NCBI GenBank assembly: GCA_004352715.1 | Contig: SCFE01000071.1 | Span: forward strand, 910,139-974,138 | Length of the DNA: 64,000 nt | From: Hofstenia miamia | Taxonomy: Eukaryota; Xenacoelomorpha; Acoela | Reading direction: 5' to 3' | In this document: in pieces, positions 11,263-22,967 of the stretch | Layout of the letters: each line of letters starts with the position of its first letter | Numbering within the stretch: position 1 is the first letter of the stretch | Notes under the pieces: model-generated | What the model was told of the DNA's origin: nothing | Databases searched by the model: none | What the model saw: the letters and a program-made list of their open reading frames with translations, nothing else | Program-made: the position numbers and the translations under genes

Positions 11263-11454
11263 CTATAGCATTAATAAATTTATTAGGACAGCAATAGACA
11301 TATCATCTGCATATTGTATTAATTTGCAATAAGTCGTTCTAAACATATCATTTGAGCAGAGATCTAAAAGAAATGGTTGCACAATTGTTGCTAGAGGCAT
11401 ATCGTTGTCAAATGATAACCAATTAGAAAAAGTTGCATTGATTTTAACGCCCAA
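11263..11454 (-). pseudogene. Non-LTR reverse transcriptase palm-domain relic
   Basis: A minus-strand frame of 63 codons aligns in order with the central reverse transcriptase palm. VKINATFSNWL occupies the place of the strand before motif B (usual form: v-ing--S-w---), MPLATIVQP replaces the usual VPQG-ILGP, then FLLDLCSNDMF matches LFL-YINDM, followed by CKLIQYADDMSI with an intact YADD catalytic box. The spacing between the motif B region and YADD is that of non-LTR elements. The degraded VPQG (MPLA) and a stop shortly after the YADD region show it is an old inactive piece. No further RT motifs were recognised on either side. Clade not assignable; not the same copy as the CR1/jockey-like element at 32-34 kb, which has FADD. 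Confidence 0.6.
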
Positions 11455-11474
11455 TATCCTGTCTTACTAATAAC

Positions 11475-13348
11475 TTGAAATTAACTTTTGCACTTTGAAG
11501 AAATTTAGAACTGTCGCATAAATTGTACATTCGACTTGACAAGTTTTTCAAACCTGACACTAAACTGATCATCACAAGTTCTATCCAAAAGAAATTCAAA
11601 TTTAAATAGAGAATAACATGAAAAAATGTTGCACATGAAAATGTATTTTGAAAAAATTAAATTTGTTGTGATCACTAGTGCTGAACACGTGAGACTAAGC
11701 GGTTTTGATATATATATAGATAAACAAAATAGTTACTAAATTTTGATTGACCGCAAATAGGTATCACATCATGCAATATATATAATATAATTAAAAATCA
11801 GTTGATTTCCACTCGATTAAGCCAAACCCGATCCGATTTCCTTTCTGAAGTCACCCCCCCCTGTAAAAAAACTTTGATGTTTTGAAAACCTTTGAAGATT
11901 TTGTAAGCAAGTCGTAATTCAAAAAAATATTTCTAAGTTATATAAACCTTCACAAGTCTTGTACAAATGTATTTGAATAAAAATTGGAACAAGAAAAATC
12001 AAATTTCAAAATTGCTGCACCTGTTTAAAACGGTTTTAAAAATTTAAGACATAGAATAGAAACGTAGGAGTAAACGCTACTCACAAAACAAGTGTTCTCT
12101 TAAATAGACAGTGCTGTTCGAGCTCCTATGAACGTCATAGTATTTGACATTTCTTCAAAGAGGTGGACCTGGATGAATGAATATTGTATCTCGTCCATCG
12201 ACCTGTTGGGCAGTGTGATGCTTCGGCTTCAAAGAGAATTATTAGAAACTTGTGTGTTATGTTTTGTGTAGTTGAACAGATGTAATTTTCACGGATATAT
12301 GTTTTGTAGTACGGATGCATTGTTCAAGAAGAAGTGGGTTGATAGCCCCAAAATACCGAAGAGCCCTGTATTGGTTATTAAAAAACTTGAACTGATGGAC
12401 CTTACTTTGTTATTCAATAACTTGTTATTCTTATTTCAGTTTTGATATTTTCTTAGTATCATAAAAACGAGGCAATAACTTAGTTCTTCGTAAATGACTC
12501 AAAGACCAAAATATGGATGCTCAGAAGAGAAAAATGTTGATTTTTTAAAAATATAAATTGATATTTATAAATGAAGTTTAAAAATTATTATTATTAAATG
12601 ATCATTTCCTTTTGTAGGATTGTCTGATAATCTCGTATTCGATTTCAACATGATGCTGCTGACTGTCCGGCTATGACTTAAGTAGGCCGTTCAAGGATGC
12701 ATCTACAAATATATGTTTTGGGAACTTTGTGAGCTAAAGTATTTATGAATTGAAGGTCAATAAATGTTTCTCTAACTGGATTCTTCTCTAAAAAGGTGTT
12801 TATTCAACTGGTTGTTTCATTGACCAGACGTTTTAACTAACTAGATGTTTCACATTATTTTGAAGCGAAATGTGCAAATTGCATGCATTACAACATAATA
12901 AAATTTAATCAATGTACATCATAGATGGTCGATGGAAGAGGGTCGGGTCGAGTCAAGGTTCTTCGTCAACCTGAAACTTAAGAACATATTTCTAAAAATA
13001 TCTACCTTTTTACCATAAAAAACTGTAAAGTCCAAATGTTATAAAAAAATCACCCTTCAACTATTTCATCACCATGCGTTAAAAGTTTTTGAGATCTTAT
13101 AGTAATGGAAGTCACACAAATTAATTATTTGATTACTCAGCCAGCAGTCGCATTATAATTTATATTTCTCAACGTGCCGGTCGGATCAAGTCTGCAAAGA
13201 AGTAGTGTAGGTTGGATCGGGTCGGGAATTTTTACTGAAGAGTTGTACTTATGATGTACATGCATATATCACAGTAAAAAGCAAATTAGAATTTTTTAAA
13301 TTCAATTCCATTGTTTAAGCCATTAAAATGATGTGAATTTTTAAAATA
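11475..13348. other. Non-coding stretch with GGGTC-rich patches
   Basis: Mostly AT-rich. GGGTCGGGTCGAGTC near 12.94 kb and CGGTCGGATC / GGATCGGGTCGGG near 13.18-13.22 kb are GC-rich words like those seen in the hAT-type elements further on, but no paired terminal repeats were found. A 61-codon minus ORF at 12135-12320 has no known motif. Confidence 0.45.
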
Positions 13349-13595
13349 GGGGAGACTGGGGCACAGTAGATCACAAAAATTCATAGGGGCACAGTGGATC
13401 AGTGATTCGTTGTGCCCTGATCCACTGTTTCACAGAGGGTTATAACTGATTGACAGCCATTTTGAAACCTCTATGGATCCTAATGACTAGACCTGGCCCT
13501 GTCAACAGAAGAGTGACTTTCTCTAGGACATTTGCATTTTTGGAAAATTATTATGATTCAATGTGCCCCTTGATCCACTGTGCCCCGGTCTCTCC
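13349..13595. mobile_element. MITE with TA target site, 247 bp
   Basis: The ends form imperfect inverted repeats: GGGGAGACTGGGGCACAGTA.. on the left and, reading the right end inward, GGAGAGACCGGGGCACAGTG... followed on both sides by GATCA. Both ends abut TA (13347-13348 and 13596-13597), the target site of Tc1/mariner-type elements. The core word GGCACAGTGGATCA is repeated again just inside the left end (about 13387) and inverted near 13420. No transposase fits in 247 bp, so this is a non-autonomous element whose mobility would depend on a transposase elsewhere. The superfamily is inferred from the TA only. Confidence 0.75.
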
Positions 13596-13851
13596 TACAT
13601 CTTGCATTGATATATTCTTGTATTTCAATATGACCGATATTACGTCATACAAATACGTTCTTGGTTGAACAATCAGTAAACGGTTAGTTTGTGAAACATC
13701 TCCTTATCGAAACATTCTTTTATATAAATATCGGTACCGATTAAGGGTGTTGACTAAGAAGTGTTTGAAAAGACACCAAATACCTAAAAAAAACCAGCAA
13801 ATATTGTTGTACTGCAAAGGATATTATATAATAATAAGTTATTAGGAAAAC

Positions 13852-14683
13852 CAGGGATGGACATGGGACAAAAATTTAGGACCAACCCCGACCCGACTCG
13901 ATTCCGTCCAGCACTTTCAAATTAATTGCGATTTTTATAATGTCAAGAATTTTTTTAGTTTCTCTAACAAAATTTGGTATAATAGTAGGGGAGGGAAGTA
14001 TTGGGTCGAAAATCGTTGATGTGCAAGAAAATGGTAAACTGAAGCTAAATCGATCCTAAATATCATGTGTGCTCAAAATAATTAAGTTTCGGGTAATTCA
14101 AATAAGAATTGCATGTGGCAGCTCCTTTTTTATAGGCTACTCTTACTTTTCCATAAAATACTCATCATAAGTATTTACCAGGATTCCAATTAGTTCATTT
14201 CTAAAAGAAATAGGGGTGATTTCAGTGAGTAACGGCAACATTATGAATAAAACTCAAAGAAAAAATTCAATTGTAATATAAGAACGATGAATAAATCCAT
14301 TTTGAGTGTTTGGTTCGACGAAGATAAAAAAAGCTTTGGCACATGCAATTTTGATTTTCAGTGTAAAAAAAACTCAAAACGTCGAAGCTACATTATTTTA
14401 AAACCAATTAACTTTAGTTTGCCAATTCTTGAAAGATCACCCTTCGTACTTCCCTCCACTAATATTAGATACTTCTAGTCAAATCTAAACACTGAAATTG
14501 AAGATTCTAATTTGAAAATTAGAAAAGTATCTGATACTAATGTAAAATTTCCAAAATTCAAGTAATATTTTAAAACTTTATAGTTATAACTTATATAAAA
14601 TTCAATGTATTTGCATGCACTGTTACGGAATAGTGAGTTTCTTAAATTCGGCCCAAACCCGGTTCGTCTCATGTCCATCTCTG
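13852..14683. mobile_element. hAT-type non-autonomous element with 8-bp TSD
   Basis: The left end CAGGGATGGACATGGGAC and the inverted right end CAGAGATGGACATGAGAC match at 16 of 18 positions. They are flanked by AGGAAAAC (13844-13851) and ATGAAAAC (14684-14691), matching at 7 of 8, as expected for an aged 8-bp target duplication. An 8-bp duplication with ends of the form CAGNG is characteristic of hAT transposons. Subterminal GC-rich words (AACCCCGACCCGACTCG on the left, CAAACCCGGTTCG on the right) stand out from the AT-rich interior. No hAT transposase motif was found inside; a 63-codon plus ORF at 14287-14478 has no known similarity. Confidence 0.8.
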
Positions 14684-14691
14684 ATGAAAAC

Positions 14692-15960
14692 CTCTACTAA
14701 GATCTTTAAACGATTTCAGTAAGTACATTACTTCTATTTGACAAAATTTTTAATAAAGCCTTTCCATTAAATATTAGAATATTCTGATTCCTTAGATTAT
14801 AGGAAAACATTTTAAACATGTATCTCAAATATCGAAAAACATTAGGTACACAGCAGACTAGGGTTAGGGTTAGTTCAGCTTTTTTATTGTTGCAACCCAG
14901 CTGAGGATTAAATTAGTCACAGTTAATTTCAAAAACAATGAAGCAAACTTTTTTCACAAATTCTCTAGCAATGGCAAACGTCTTTTGCAAATTTCATTAA
15001 CAAAATCAAATTGAAATCATTACTATTACTAAACATCATTACTATTTTGAAAACTTAATAGCAAGCACCAAAATTGAACAATAAAATATATGATTGCCTA
15101 AAAGCAATTGTTAGAAAGGACATTCTTAATGTACTCTTTCGGAAATGTCAATATATAATTAAGTTGACCTATAATCGATAAATAATTCACCGTATGTGTA
15201 ATTTAATCTCTAATTTACTCGAATCTTTAAATGGGCTCATTTAATTTTATCCATATTGGTGCTAGACCAGAAATTGGAATAAGGAGCTCCGGTGCAAATG
15301 TTGTACTTTATAACTTCATTGGCTTAGAAGCTTGCTTAAGCCAAAGATTGGGCATTATCTACCCTGGAATATGAATTTTAACTGAGTGCATCACCTTAAT
15401 CGATTTATTATTAACATTAATCTGTTCCGATTGATTGATTAATTAATGGATTAATCGACCATTTTAAAAAGTTGTCAAGGGAAATCAAAATTTCACGATC
15501 ATATAAAATTCGCTAATAATAATTTTTATTGCCTTCCATAGAATTTTTTATATTTTGACCGATTAATCGGGGTTTTCATAAACGTGCGCAAATTGAATTC
15601 TTAAATAAAGATATGGCATGAAAAAAACCGAATGAGATTAATTGCAAATAAAAATGAAACCTACACTTTATTGTAAAATATATTTGTTAACCCTTAATAG
15701 CCCAAATTCTCTAGAAAGAACAAATAGTTTTTCACCATTTTCAAACAATTTCCTTATTAAGAAAATGTAAAATCCTTAAACATCGACACATTTGTTAGTG
15801 CTTATACTTAAACTTAATATTAAAAATATGCATTAAAGTGTAAAGTATTTGAAAGATTTTTCATTGAACATTCTAAATTTTAAAATTTATAATAAAATTT
15901 CTTCATTCAATAATATTCAGGTAATCAGTAGGTCGGAAGTCCATTGGAGGTACAACTAAC
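14692..15960. other. AT-rich non-coding stretch
   Basis: Nothing with coding character. Contains ATTAATCGATTAATCG-like words near 15.40-15.57 kb that suggest a degraded repeat but have no clear ends. Confidence 0.45.
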
Positions 15961-16060
15961 CTGTTTCTTTTTATGAAGGTATGCCTTCCAAACTCATTGA
16001 GGCGTTTTATTCTCAAAGTTATAGGTCGCGGTGCTTCAATTGGACAGAAACCGGGTCTTC
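15961..16060 (-). CDS. Candidate exon, unidentified
   Basis: On the minus strand a pyrimidine-rich tract ending in TTTTAAG is followed by about 100 nt that are GC-richer than the surroundings and open in one frame (RPGFCPIEAPRPITLR then IKRLNEFGRHTFIKRN), ending in a consensus donor (AACAG|GTTAGT). The product has no recognised domain; the RPGFCP start recalls a WAP-domain opening, but the later cysteines are absent. It may equally be a relic of a mobile element. Confidence 0.22.
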
Positions 16061-16708
16061 TTAAAATTGAAAATGAAAAATAGGAGATGCTCCTCTTCCT
16101 TGCGGTGCTCTATGATTTTGGATATCTATATTAGTTATAAGCATTAAAAATTTTAAAATATCATCAAACACTAAAAATTCCTAAGCTGTTTAAGGTTAAA
16201 TTTAAACACCAAGTTCAACTAAAATGAATGCTTTATGTGCGTTTTTGCAGGAAGTAATTTTCATAATAATTACTAAAATGTAGATAATTTCTTCCAATGA
16301 AGTTTAATAAAAAATGCATGGCTCTGCTTAAATCCTTTCGAAATTCATACGTTTGCTTTCACTTATATAAATGTGATTAATTTAACTCATAAATATTCTT
16401 TTTAGGAAGCAATATTATATTTTACTTTAATTCGAAGGTCTTCTACTAAATATATAAATATTACTCAAGAGAATCAATTTCTATCAACGAACTTACTATA
16501 TTTAATGCAAAACGCAAATTATAAAAGGACTTTTAACCAAAAAGATTCAGTCATTGCATTAAAAAAGAGTAAATCTACGAATAGAGGATATGTTAATAGG
16601 AAACCCGCTTTAGACCCAATTGTAAGATCGAAACAAGATTTAATGTTGATATTTGGAGTTTGATTTACTGAGAAATTCATCACAAAGCCGTCTATCAGTA
16701 TACTAGCG

Positions 16709-17029
16709 CAGGTTTATAGTGACCCGACCCATGGGTCAGACAGTCAGCTTTTGACCGAATTTGTGTTTGCAAATGTTTGACAAAACTAACATGAAGCAAT
16801 GACATTTACATCAATTTAAGAGTGCGTTTCATATTGCATAATAGATTGTATAGGTACTAAATGGAAATGCATGGTTAGTTTTCCACTAATATTTTAGGGA
16901 AATCTTTCAAACGAATACATTTTTCTCTGATCCATTAATTTTCAAATTTTTGACCCATGAATTGACCTGACCAGACCCAACGTTTCTTTGACCCAATCCG
17001 TGGGTCGGGTCGACACGTTTGCCACCCTG
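16709..17029. repeat. Possible hAT-type MITE with GACCCGACCC termini
   Basis: Near-terminal inverted words GTGACCCGACCCATGG (left) and, reading the right end inward, GTGTCGACCCGACCCACGG are found at the borders of a roughly 320-bp segment, with several more GACCC/GGGTC copies inside. CAGG begins the left end and CAGGGTGGC the inverted right end. The proposed 8-bp flanks do not match each other, so exact borders and the superfamily are uncertain. Confidence 0.4.
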
Positions 17030-17037
17030 AATTGAAT

Positions 17038-19239
17038 AACGATTTAAAGTAGATGTCGTACTTTTCTCCTTAAAATTTCACAGATACAAAAAATTCATCA
17101 ATACTAAAAAGACTAAAGCTATATATTTGGAAATCAATACATATTCCTCTATTCCAAAAATAATCAAAACCATAAATCGGGGAATACTCCAGTCATAATT
17201 TGTATTTTATTAACAAATTTTGCATTTACACTAATTATTTGTTTTAATTAATTTAATTGTTCCACTTCATTATATATATTTAAAAAATTATTCAACTATA
17301 AAACAAAAACAACTCCATAATAGGATTATCTAAAAATGACAAAATTCAGTCCTATATTCAGCTTAAAACCGCAAACTAATCATTTTTTCATTTAAAAAAT
17401 TAAATACTACTTTTTGAGAATAAAATATATTTAACAATCAACTTTTGTATGTTATTTTCAAGAATATTTAATCAAAATTTTGAAATTTTAACAACTAATG
17501 CGCATGTATATTATCCAGTGCTAAAAATATTTCTCAAATTGTTAAAATCTAAAAATGTTAAAATTTGTATAATTAAGAAATAGTTTTGAATGTTGCAACC
17601 TTCAATGACTAGGGCTTTGAAAATGTTGATTTCATACAGGTTTTGTTAATTAAATGTAGGGCACTTAGCTATTAAATCGAAATTTATAAAATTCTAGTTT
17701 ACTGGAGTTCAATTTCTAAACAATTCTGAATGATTCTATGTTAGGTAATATATTTGACAGATGTAGATTCAAACTCTAAATTTCCTGTCGCTTAATTAAC
17801 AAATAATTAAGAAACTACAAAATGATGTTCAGCTGCATAAAGGACAGATGCATATAATCTATGTGTAAAATTGACGTAAGTATTAATGTCGTAATTGCAT
17901 TGATGATCGATTTTAATGCATCGAAGAATAAATTACAGGAAATTCCAATATGTGCGCAGGCAATAGCTCTACGATCCCATCTGGCGGTATGGGAATTCAA
18001 GATTACAATTAAGTCGAATTTAAAAAGCAGCCCAAATGACATATATTTCATTTATGACAAGTTGCTAGATACACATAATCACTATCCCAGATTTCTGCAT
18101 TACTGACTTATTTTATATAGTTCGCACAATAATTTTGAAGAGCGACAGGTTTTTTTAAATATGCGTTAAATTTTAAAATAACATCGATTTTAGAGATGTC
18201 TCTTAATGTATACAACATTTAAACAAATATGAAATATATTCCATAAATAGAATAGCCCCTTCAATTAATATAGATAAATTGCATTATACATGAGAGCATG
18301 CTTCAAAAATTAAATGAAAATCAATATTGTGTATTTTACAATTAAAATTTAAAAGATTTTTTCTACCGCAATGAGTTGATTCTACTCCTTTTGTTAAATG
18401 ATAATTATTTATATGTTGTTGACGCAAATTCTTTGTTAGGGATGGGACAGCAATTAATACAAATGAAACTATCATCAAATGTGATGGATATGAATGTACA
18501 ACTATTATGAGATTCAGGGAATATTGTATATTTGTACAAAAAAATAGGTTGAAGAGACTTGCAATTTCCTAAGCTGATTAAAATAAGAAAACATTTTTAA
18601 TTTCTTTATCCAAAATTACAAGCTGTCTGCTAGTGACTATTGGGATTGTCTGATTTCGGATTAGTTTGTCCAGGGGTGCTGTGGTGGCAGTCTTATTAAT
18701 AAATAATACTCGTAGTATTATGATTCAATATTAACAAATGACATCAAATAAAATTTGGCCGTCTAACAGATTTGACCTTGGCATCGATGAGTTAGCCCTA
18801 TAAAGATTTGCTCACATGAAAACCAAACTTACTTTACAAAATTGGAACCCCAATTGCTTCTTCCGCTTTATAGACTAAATAACTTTGCAGTGGTGAGCAA
18901 TCTGCTAAGAGGAGCTGAGAGAAAGTTAAAATTTTCAATATCGCGTAAATTTTTTAATGTTAACGCGTTAATATATATTAATTTTCATGTAATGGTAAAT
19001 TTAACAAAACCAATTATTGTGTAGATAAGATCTTACAAGCATGTTTGTATTTGTGAACCGTCGACAGTCAGATATTATTGTAAGAATCAGTTAATTGCAA
19101 CGTTTATTATGTTGTTAAGTGGTCATAAATCATGTCGTTTAGATTGTAAATATATTATTTCCTATAAAATTTTACATTGTATTTCAATTTAATCTAAACC
19201 AAAACGTTTATTTTATCTTATAAAAATTTTCATTTACAG
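17038..19239. other. AT-rich non-coding stretch
   Basis: Overlapping 78-81-codon ORFs on both strands at 17.8-18.1 kb surround a small GC-richer patch but show no known motif. No repeat borders were found. Confidence 0.45.
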
Positions 19240-19322
19240 CTGAACGCGTTACAAATTGAAAATATCGACAAAATTAAAAATATCGAAATAAATCTGAATT
19301 TGCGAGCTTAGTAAATTATCAG
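19240..19322 (+). other. Splice-bounded 83-nt segment, probably untranslated if an exon
   Basis: A good acceptor (TTTTCATTTACAG) and a consensus donor (CAG|GTACGT) enclose 83 nt. All three frames contain stops, the longest being 23 codons in frame 1, so it can only be an untranslated, terminal or non-coding-RNA exon, or a coincidence. A second acceptor (TTTCTACAG) followed by GCAATCTCAG|GTAATT lies about 100 bp downstream. Confidence 0.2.
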
Positions 19323-19725
19323 GTACGTAAATATTATCAAATATTTTAATATTTTGTAAGTACAGAGCACTTGTAATGTAAATAAATAATATCTATCTAC
19401 TTTTATGCAATAAATTGTTTCTACAGGCAATCTCAGGTAATTCCTGACAAAAATTATGTGTGAATAGTTTCAAATGTTATAAAACTTTTATGTAAATTTG
19501 TTCTTCCAAAATTTGTTTCTAATTGGTTGATACTTTAATGGTTTAATATGTCATAGCTATAGTGGTGAGGAGACATTCGCACCTCCTTCCAGGACTATAA
19601 CTGCAAGTAATAAAAGTGATGTGAGCAAATTATAAGATGTCTCAAGTATTGAATATATATAAGTAATTTAAAAACATACATGTACTTATAGTGAGCCTCT
19701 TTTTGCCTAAGGTATTATTATTCCC

Positions 19726-19769
19726 AATATATATATATATATACATATATTTATATATACATATATATA
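19726..19769. repeat. (TA)n microsatellite, mariner insertion site
   Basis: TA-rich array directly bordering the left end of the mariner element; the array continues on its right side at 21055-21094, so the element inserted inside a pre-existing TA array. Confidence 0.85.
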
Positions 19770-21051
19770 CAGGGTGTTCGGGATAAATTTGACATATTTA
19801 TATTTGGTTATATTTTTCTGTAGTTTAGATATATCAACCCAAATTTCTCATCATTTAAAAGCTTGAACCCTTCTTCATTCATATACAAGATGTCAGAGAG
19901 GATGGATAACTGGAACCCGCCTGAATCATGGAAGAGAATAACTTGCATCATGATGATTCGTGCCGGTCAGCAAAATAAGGATATCATGATTGCTGCCCAA
20001 TCCTCCCTGAACACCGTAAAAACAATCAGGCATGAACTAGAGAATTGAAATGGAGATTACGAGTCTGTAGCAAAAAGAAAAATCCATAACAGGCGATCAG
20101 ATTGCGTTCGCACACCTGAATTTCTCGAAAATCTGCAGGAAAAAGTGTTGAGAGACCCTGGCATTGGAATTCGGGCTTTGGCCTGTGAAATGAATGTTTC
20201 ACCCTCTACCATGAAGCTTGCACTCAATGAAGACCTTCGCTACTACTCATACAAGCGACGCAAAGGTCAGCTGCTTACAGAAAAAGCCCGCGAAAATCGT
20301 TTGACAAAGGCGAAGAAACTTCTGAGTAAAGTGAAACATCCTGCTGAACCACAAACAATCTGGTTCTTTTCTGATGAATAAAATTTTTGCCAGGATCAAA
20401 AACACAACACACAGAATAACAGATGGCTTGCATACAATCCAAAGGAAATTCCTCGTGTAATGCAAACTAAATTTCCCCAAACCGTGATGGTTTTCGGATG
20501 TGTGTCCTCTGAGGGTGATGTGATGCCTCCTCATTTTTTCAGAGAGGGCCTCCGATTGAATTCAGATGGCTACGTGGAATTACTAAACACTGTAGTCAAG
20601 CCCTGGATAACAAGAATAGCCAATGGTCGGCCGTATGTATGGCAGCAGGATTCAGCCCCTTGCCACACCTCTGAGAAAAGTCAAAAATGGTTATCTGAAA
20701 ATTTTTATGACTTTACCAGCCCAAATGTTTGGCCTCCAAACTCCCCAGATCTCAACCCCATGGATTATTTTGTATGGGGCGCAGTTGAGAAAGATACTAA
20801 TCGCTATGCTAGTAATACAAAAGCCCAGTTAATGGAGAAAATTAAGGTAGTTTTTGAGGCTCTTCAAAGGGAGACTGTAGCATCAGCTTGTTCCAGGTTC
20901 CGAAGCAGGATTGAGGCTGTGATCGATGCTGATGGCGGTTATTTTGAATGAAAATTGTTAATAGTAGTGTAATTTCTGTGTCTGTTAATTTTTTTTCAAT
21001 TCATTAAATTTTGTAGTTACATAGTACTTTTATTTTTTCCTTACGAACACC

Positions 21052-21054
<3 letters not shown>
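19770..21054 (+). mobile_element. Mariner element, DD37D type, 1285 bp
   Basis: Perfect 11-bp terminal inverted repeats CAGGGTGTTCG bound the element, and both ends abut TA (19768-19769 and 21055-21056), the mariner target site. The element encloses one transposase frame on the plus strand. It is full-length and its ends are intact, but the transposase gene has two premature stops, so this copy cannot supply its own enzyme; it could still be moved by a related active transposase. The surrounding DNA is a TA microsatellite, which offers many target sites. Confidence 0.95.
19890..20951 (+). pseudogene. Mariner (DD37D) transposase, two in-frame stops
   Basis: A single reading frame of about 353 codons starts at ATG 19890 (a further in-frame ATG-less extension reaches 19863) and ends at TGA 20949-20951. 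It encodes a cut-and-paste DNA transposase. The N-terminal part carries helix-turn-helix character (IMMIRAGQQNKDIMIAAQSS; then GIRALACEMNVSPSTMK). The catalytic aspartates are visible in WFFSDE (20373-20375), QQDSAPCHTS (20649-20651) and SPDLNPMDYFVWG (20763-20765). The last two are separated by 37 residues, so the triad is DD37D, the signature of the maT-type mariner branch rather than DD34D mariner or DD34E Tc1. The frame is broken by TGA at 20046-20048 and TAA at 20379-20381, directly after the first catalytic site. There are no frameshifts, so inactivation is fairly recent. Confidence 0.93.

Positions 21055-21094
<40 letters not shown>
21055..21094. repeat. (TA)n microsatellite
   Basis: Right-hand continuation of the TA array into which the mariner inserted. 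Confidence 0.9.
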
Positions 21095-21098
<4 letters not shown>

Positions 21099-22295
21099 GG
21101 AAATATAATGCATTCGGAGTATTTTTTTTTGATAATTTATGCATATTCAAAAAAATTTATGATTTTTTCTGACAAGTTTACTTTCAAATACTTCGTCTAA
21201 AGATGATCTTATTATAACTCTATATTTTGTAATATTAGAGAAATATGCTTGTGCCCGCCTGAAGTTGAGCATAATTGTCTATCGGTAGTCACTCTCTACA
21301 TGGAAAAAATGAAATTTAGTGCAAAAGGTTAGAACTATTTTTGATGTCTAATACTCATCTGCGCAACAAACATATTTTTACACTTTGAAATGCCTGATGT
21401 CAACAGTATATCGGCAGCTGATTATTTTATTCATTTTACTGTTACGCTTCAATGGAAGCCAAAGATTATCAGGTGATAACGTTATCTATCATTCGAAATC
21501 ATAAATGCAACAAAATATTTACCGACCAAAAAAATACGAACTATTTACAAATTAAAAAGAATAAATAAGCAAATAAATATATATATATATATATATATAA
21601 TTTGTTGGTGTAAGCAGTGACAATCATAATTCACAAATTCGATATCTGCTTTCAAAGTGAAAAAGCATATATTACTTCATTTATTTTCGATTTTTTTAAA
21701 TTTGCAGCCTTTGTGCCTGCAACAATAACTCGTATCATTAAAAGTAACAGAAATTCTCTAACGGAAGTAATTCTTAGCCGACGGTAGCATCCTCAGTTTC
21801 CTGAAGCTAATTTTGCTTTCCAAATGTAAATAAGTATTTTTTCATTTCATTTGAAATGCTGAATCAACAGATGTCTTCAAAAGATAGAACCGTTATGGTG
21901 GTAATATTACCTTAAATTCTCACATTTTAGAATCACCATTTAGGATTCCTGCATCATTAAGCTAGTGGATTGCGATTCCTTTTCTTTGTAAAATTGAGTT
22001 TTAGTTTCACTGCATGACAAATTCTGTCTATTTTTTATTGGGGAAGGATAAGATTATTTATTCAAACATGCTTAATCTTTTTACTCGAACAGAATTAAAT
22101 TTAAAGCACCTTCTGAAAAATTGTGTTACTTCTTTGTCTGAAGTGATTTATGTAGGCATCGAAATCTGTCAAATACGCACAAAGATTTAAGTGTTTAAAG
22201 ACACAACGTTTGTAAATCTAACACACAAAATAAACGCTATCGTATTAATATATAGATAGGTGGGTGACTGCATTAATTCACAAAGGCTTTTCAAA

Positions 22296-22333
<38 letters not shown>

Positions 22334-22967
22334 TTTTAAAATATTCACTCATTTGTGACAATTTTGAATCTGAAATTGCGACATTTCGTCTATTTGCACA
22401 GGGACATCTTTTGAGCTTATTTCCTCACTTAGAATACCCCATTATCTCTCCTTTGTTGATAAGTTTTGTGATGACGTGGCAGGTTATTGGTCAATTCTAT
22501 TAATGGTTGCTTTTTATGCAAGGCTAATTCAATTATTTAAAATGGTGTCAATTCATTTATTTCTTCCAAATTTATACACGTTTTTTTATTAGGTAAAACA
22601 AGGGAAAATGAAATTTAAAAACGTTGAAACCTTATTCAACTCATATCCTGAAACTCCCATCGTTACATGTATATCGTGATATCAAAAAAATAACATGCAA
22701 TAATTCTTGCTTTGAACAAATAGAAAATTATTTGTGAAAAGGTTTACAAGATTTGACCTCTACCTTTGTCATGAGCATTTTATTTCAATTAGTTTTCTAA
22801 ATAGAATTGACAACAGTTTTTTGACTAGTGCTAGTGCTACAAGGTTGAATCAACATCCAGAAAATTGATAAGAAAGATGTATGATTGTTGATATTACCAA
22901 GGAGTGTTAAGTTGTGATAAACTTTTCAAGTACAAATGTATAAATCTTGTACAATTAATATTTTTAG
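21095..22967. other. Non-coding DNA with two (TA)n arrays
   Basis: TA arrays lie at about 21577-21599 and 22299-22330. No exon or bounded mobile element was recognised. If the EGF exon downstream is real this is likely intronic. Confidence 0.5.

Noticed and set aside
14858-14878. TAGGGTTAGGGTTAG, a short telomere-like run
   Set aside because: Only about two TTAGGG units, far too few to call an interstitial telomeric repeat; likely chance.
17815-18106. Overlapping 78- and 81-codon ORFs on opposite strands
   Set aside because: No motif on either strand and no convincing splice signals; treated as chance.
20247-20832. ORFs of 69-95 codons overlapping the mariner transposase
   Set aside because: Shadows in other frames or the opposite strand of the transposase.
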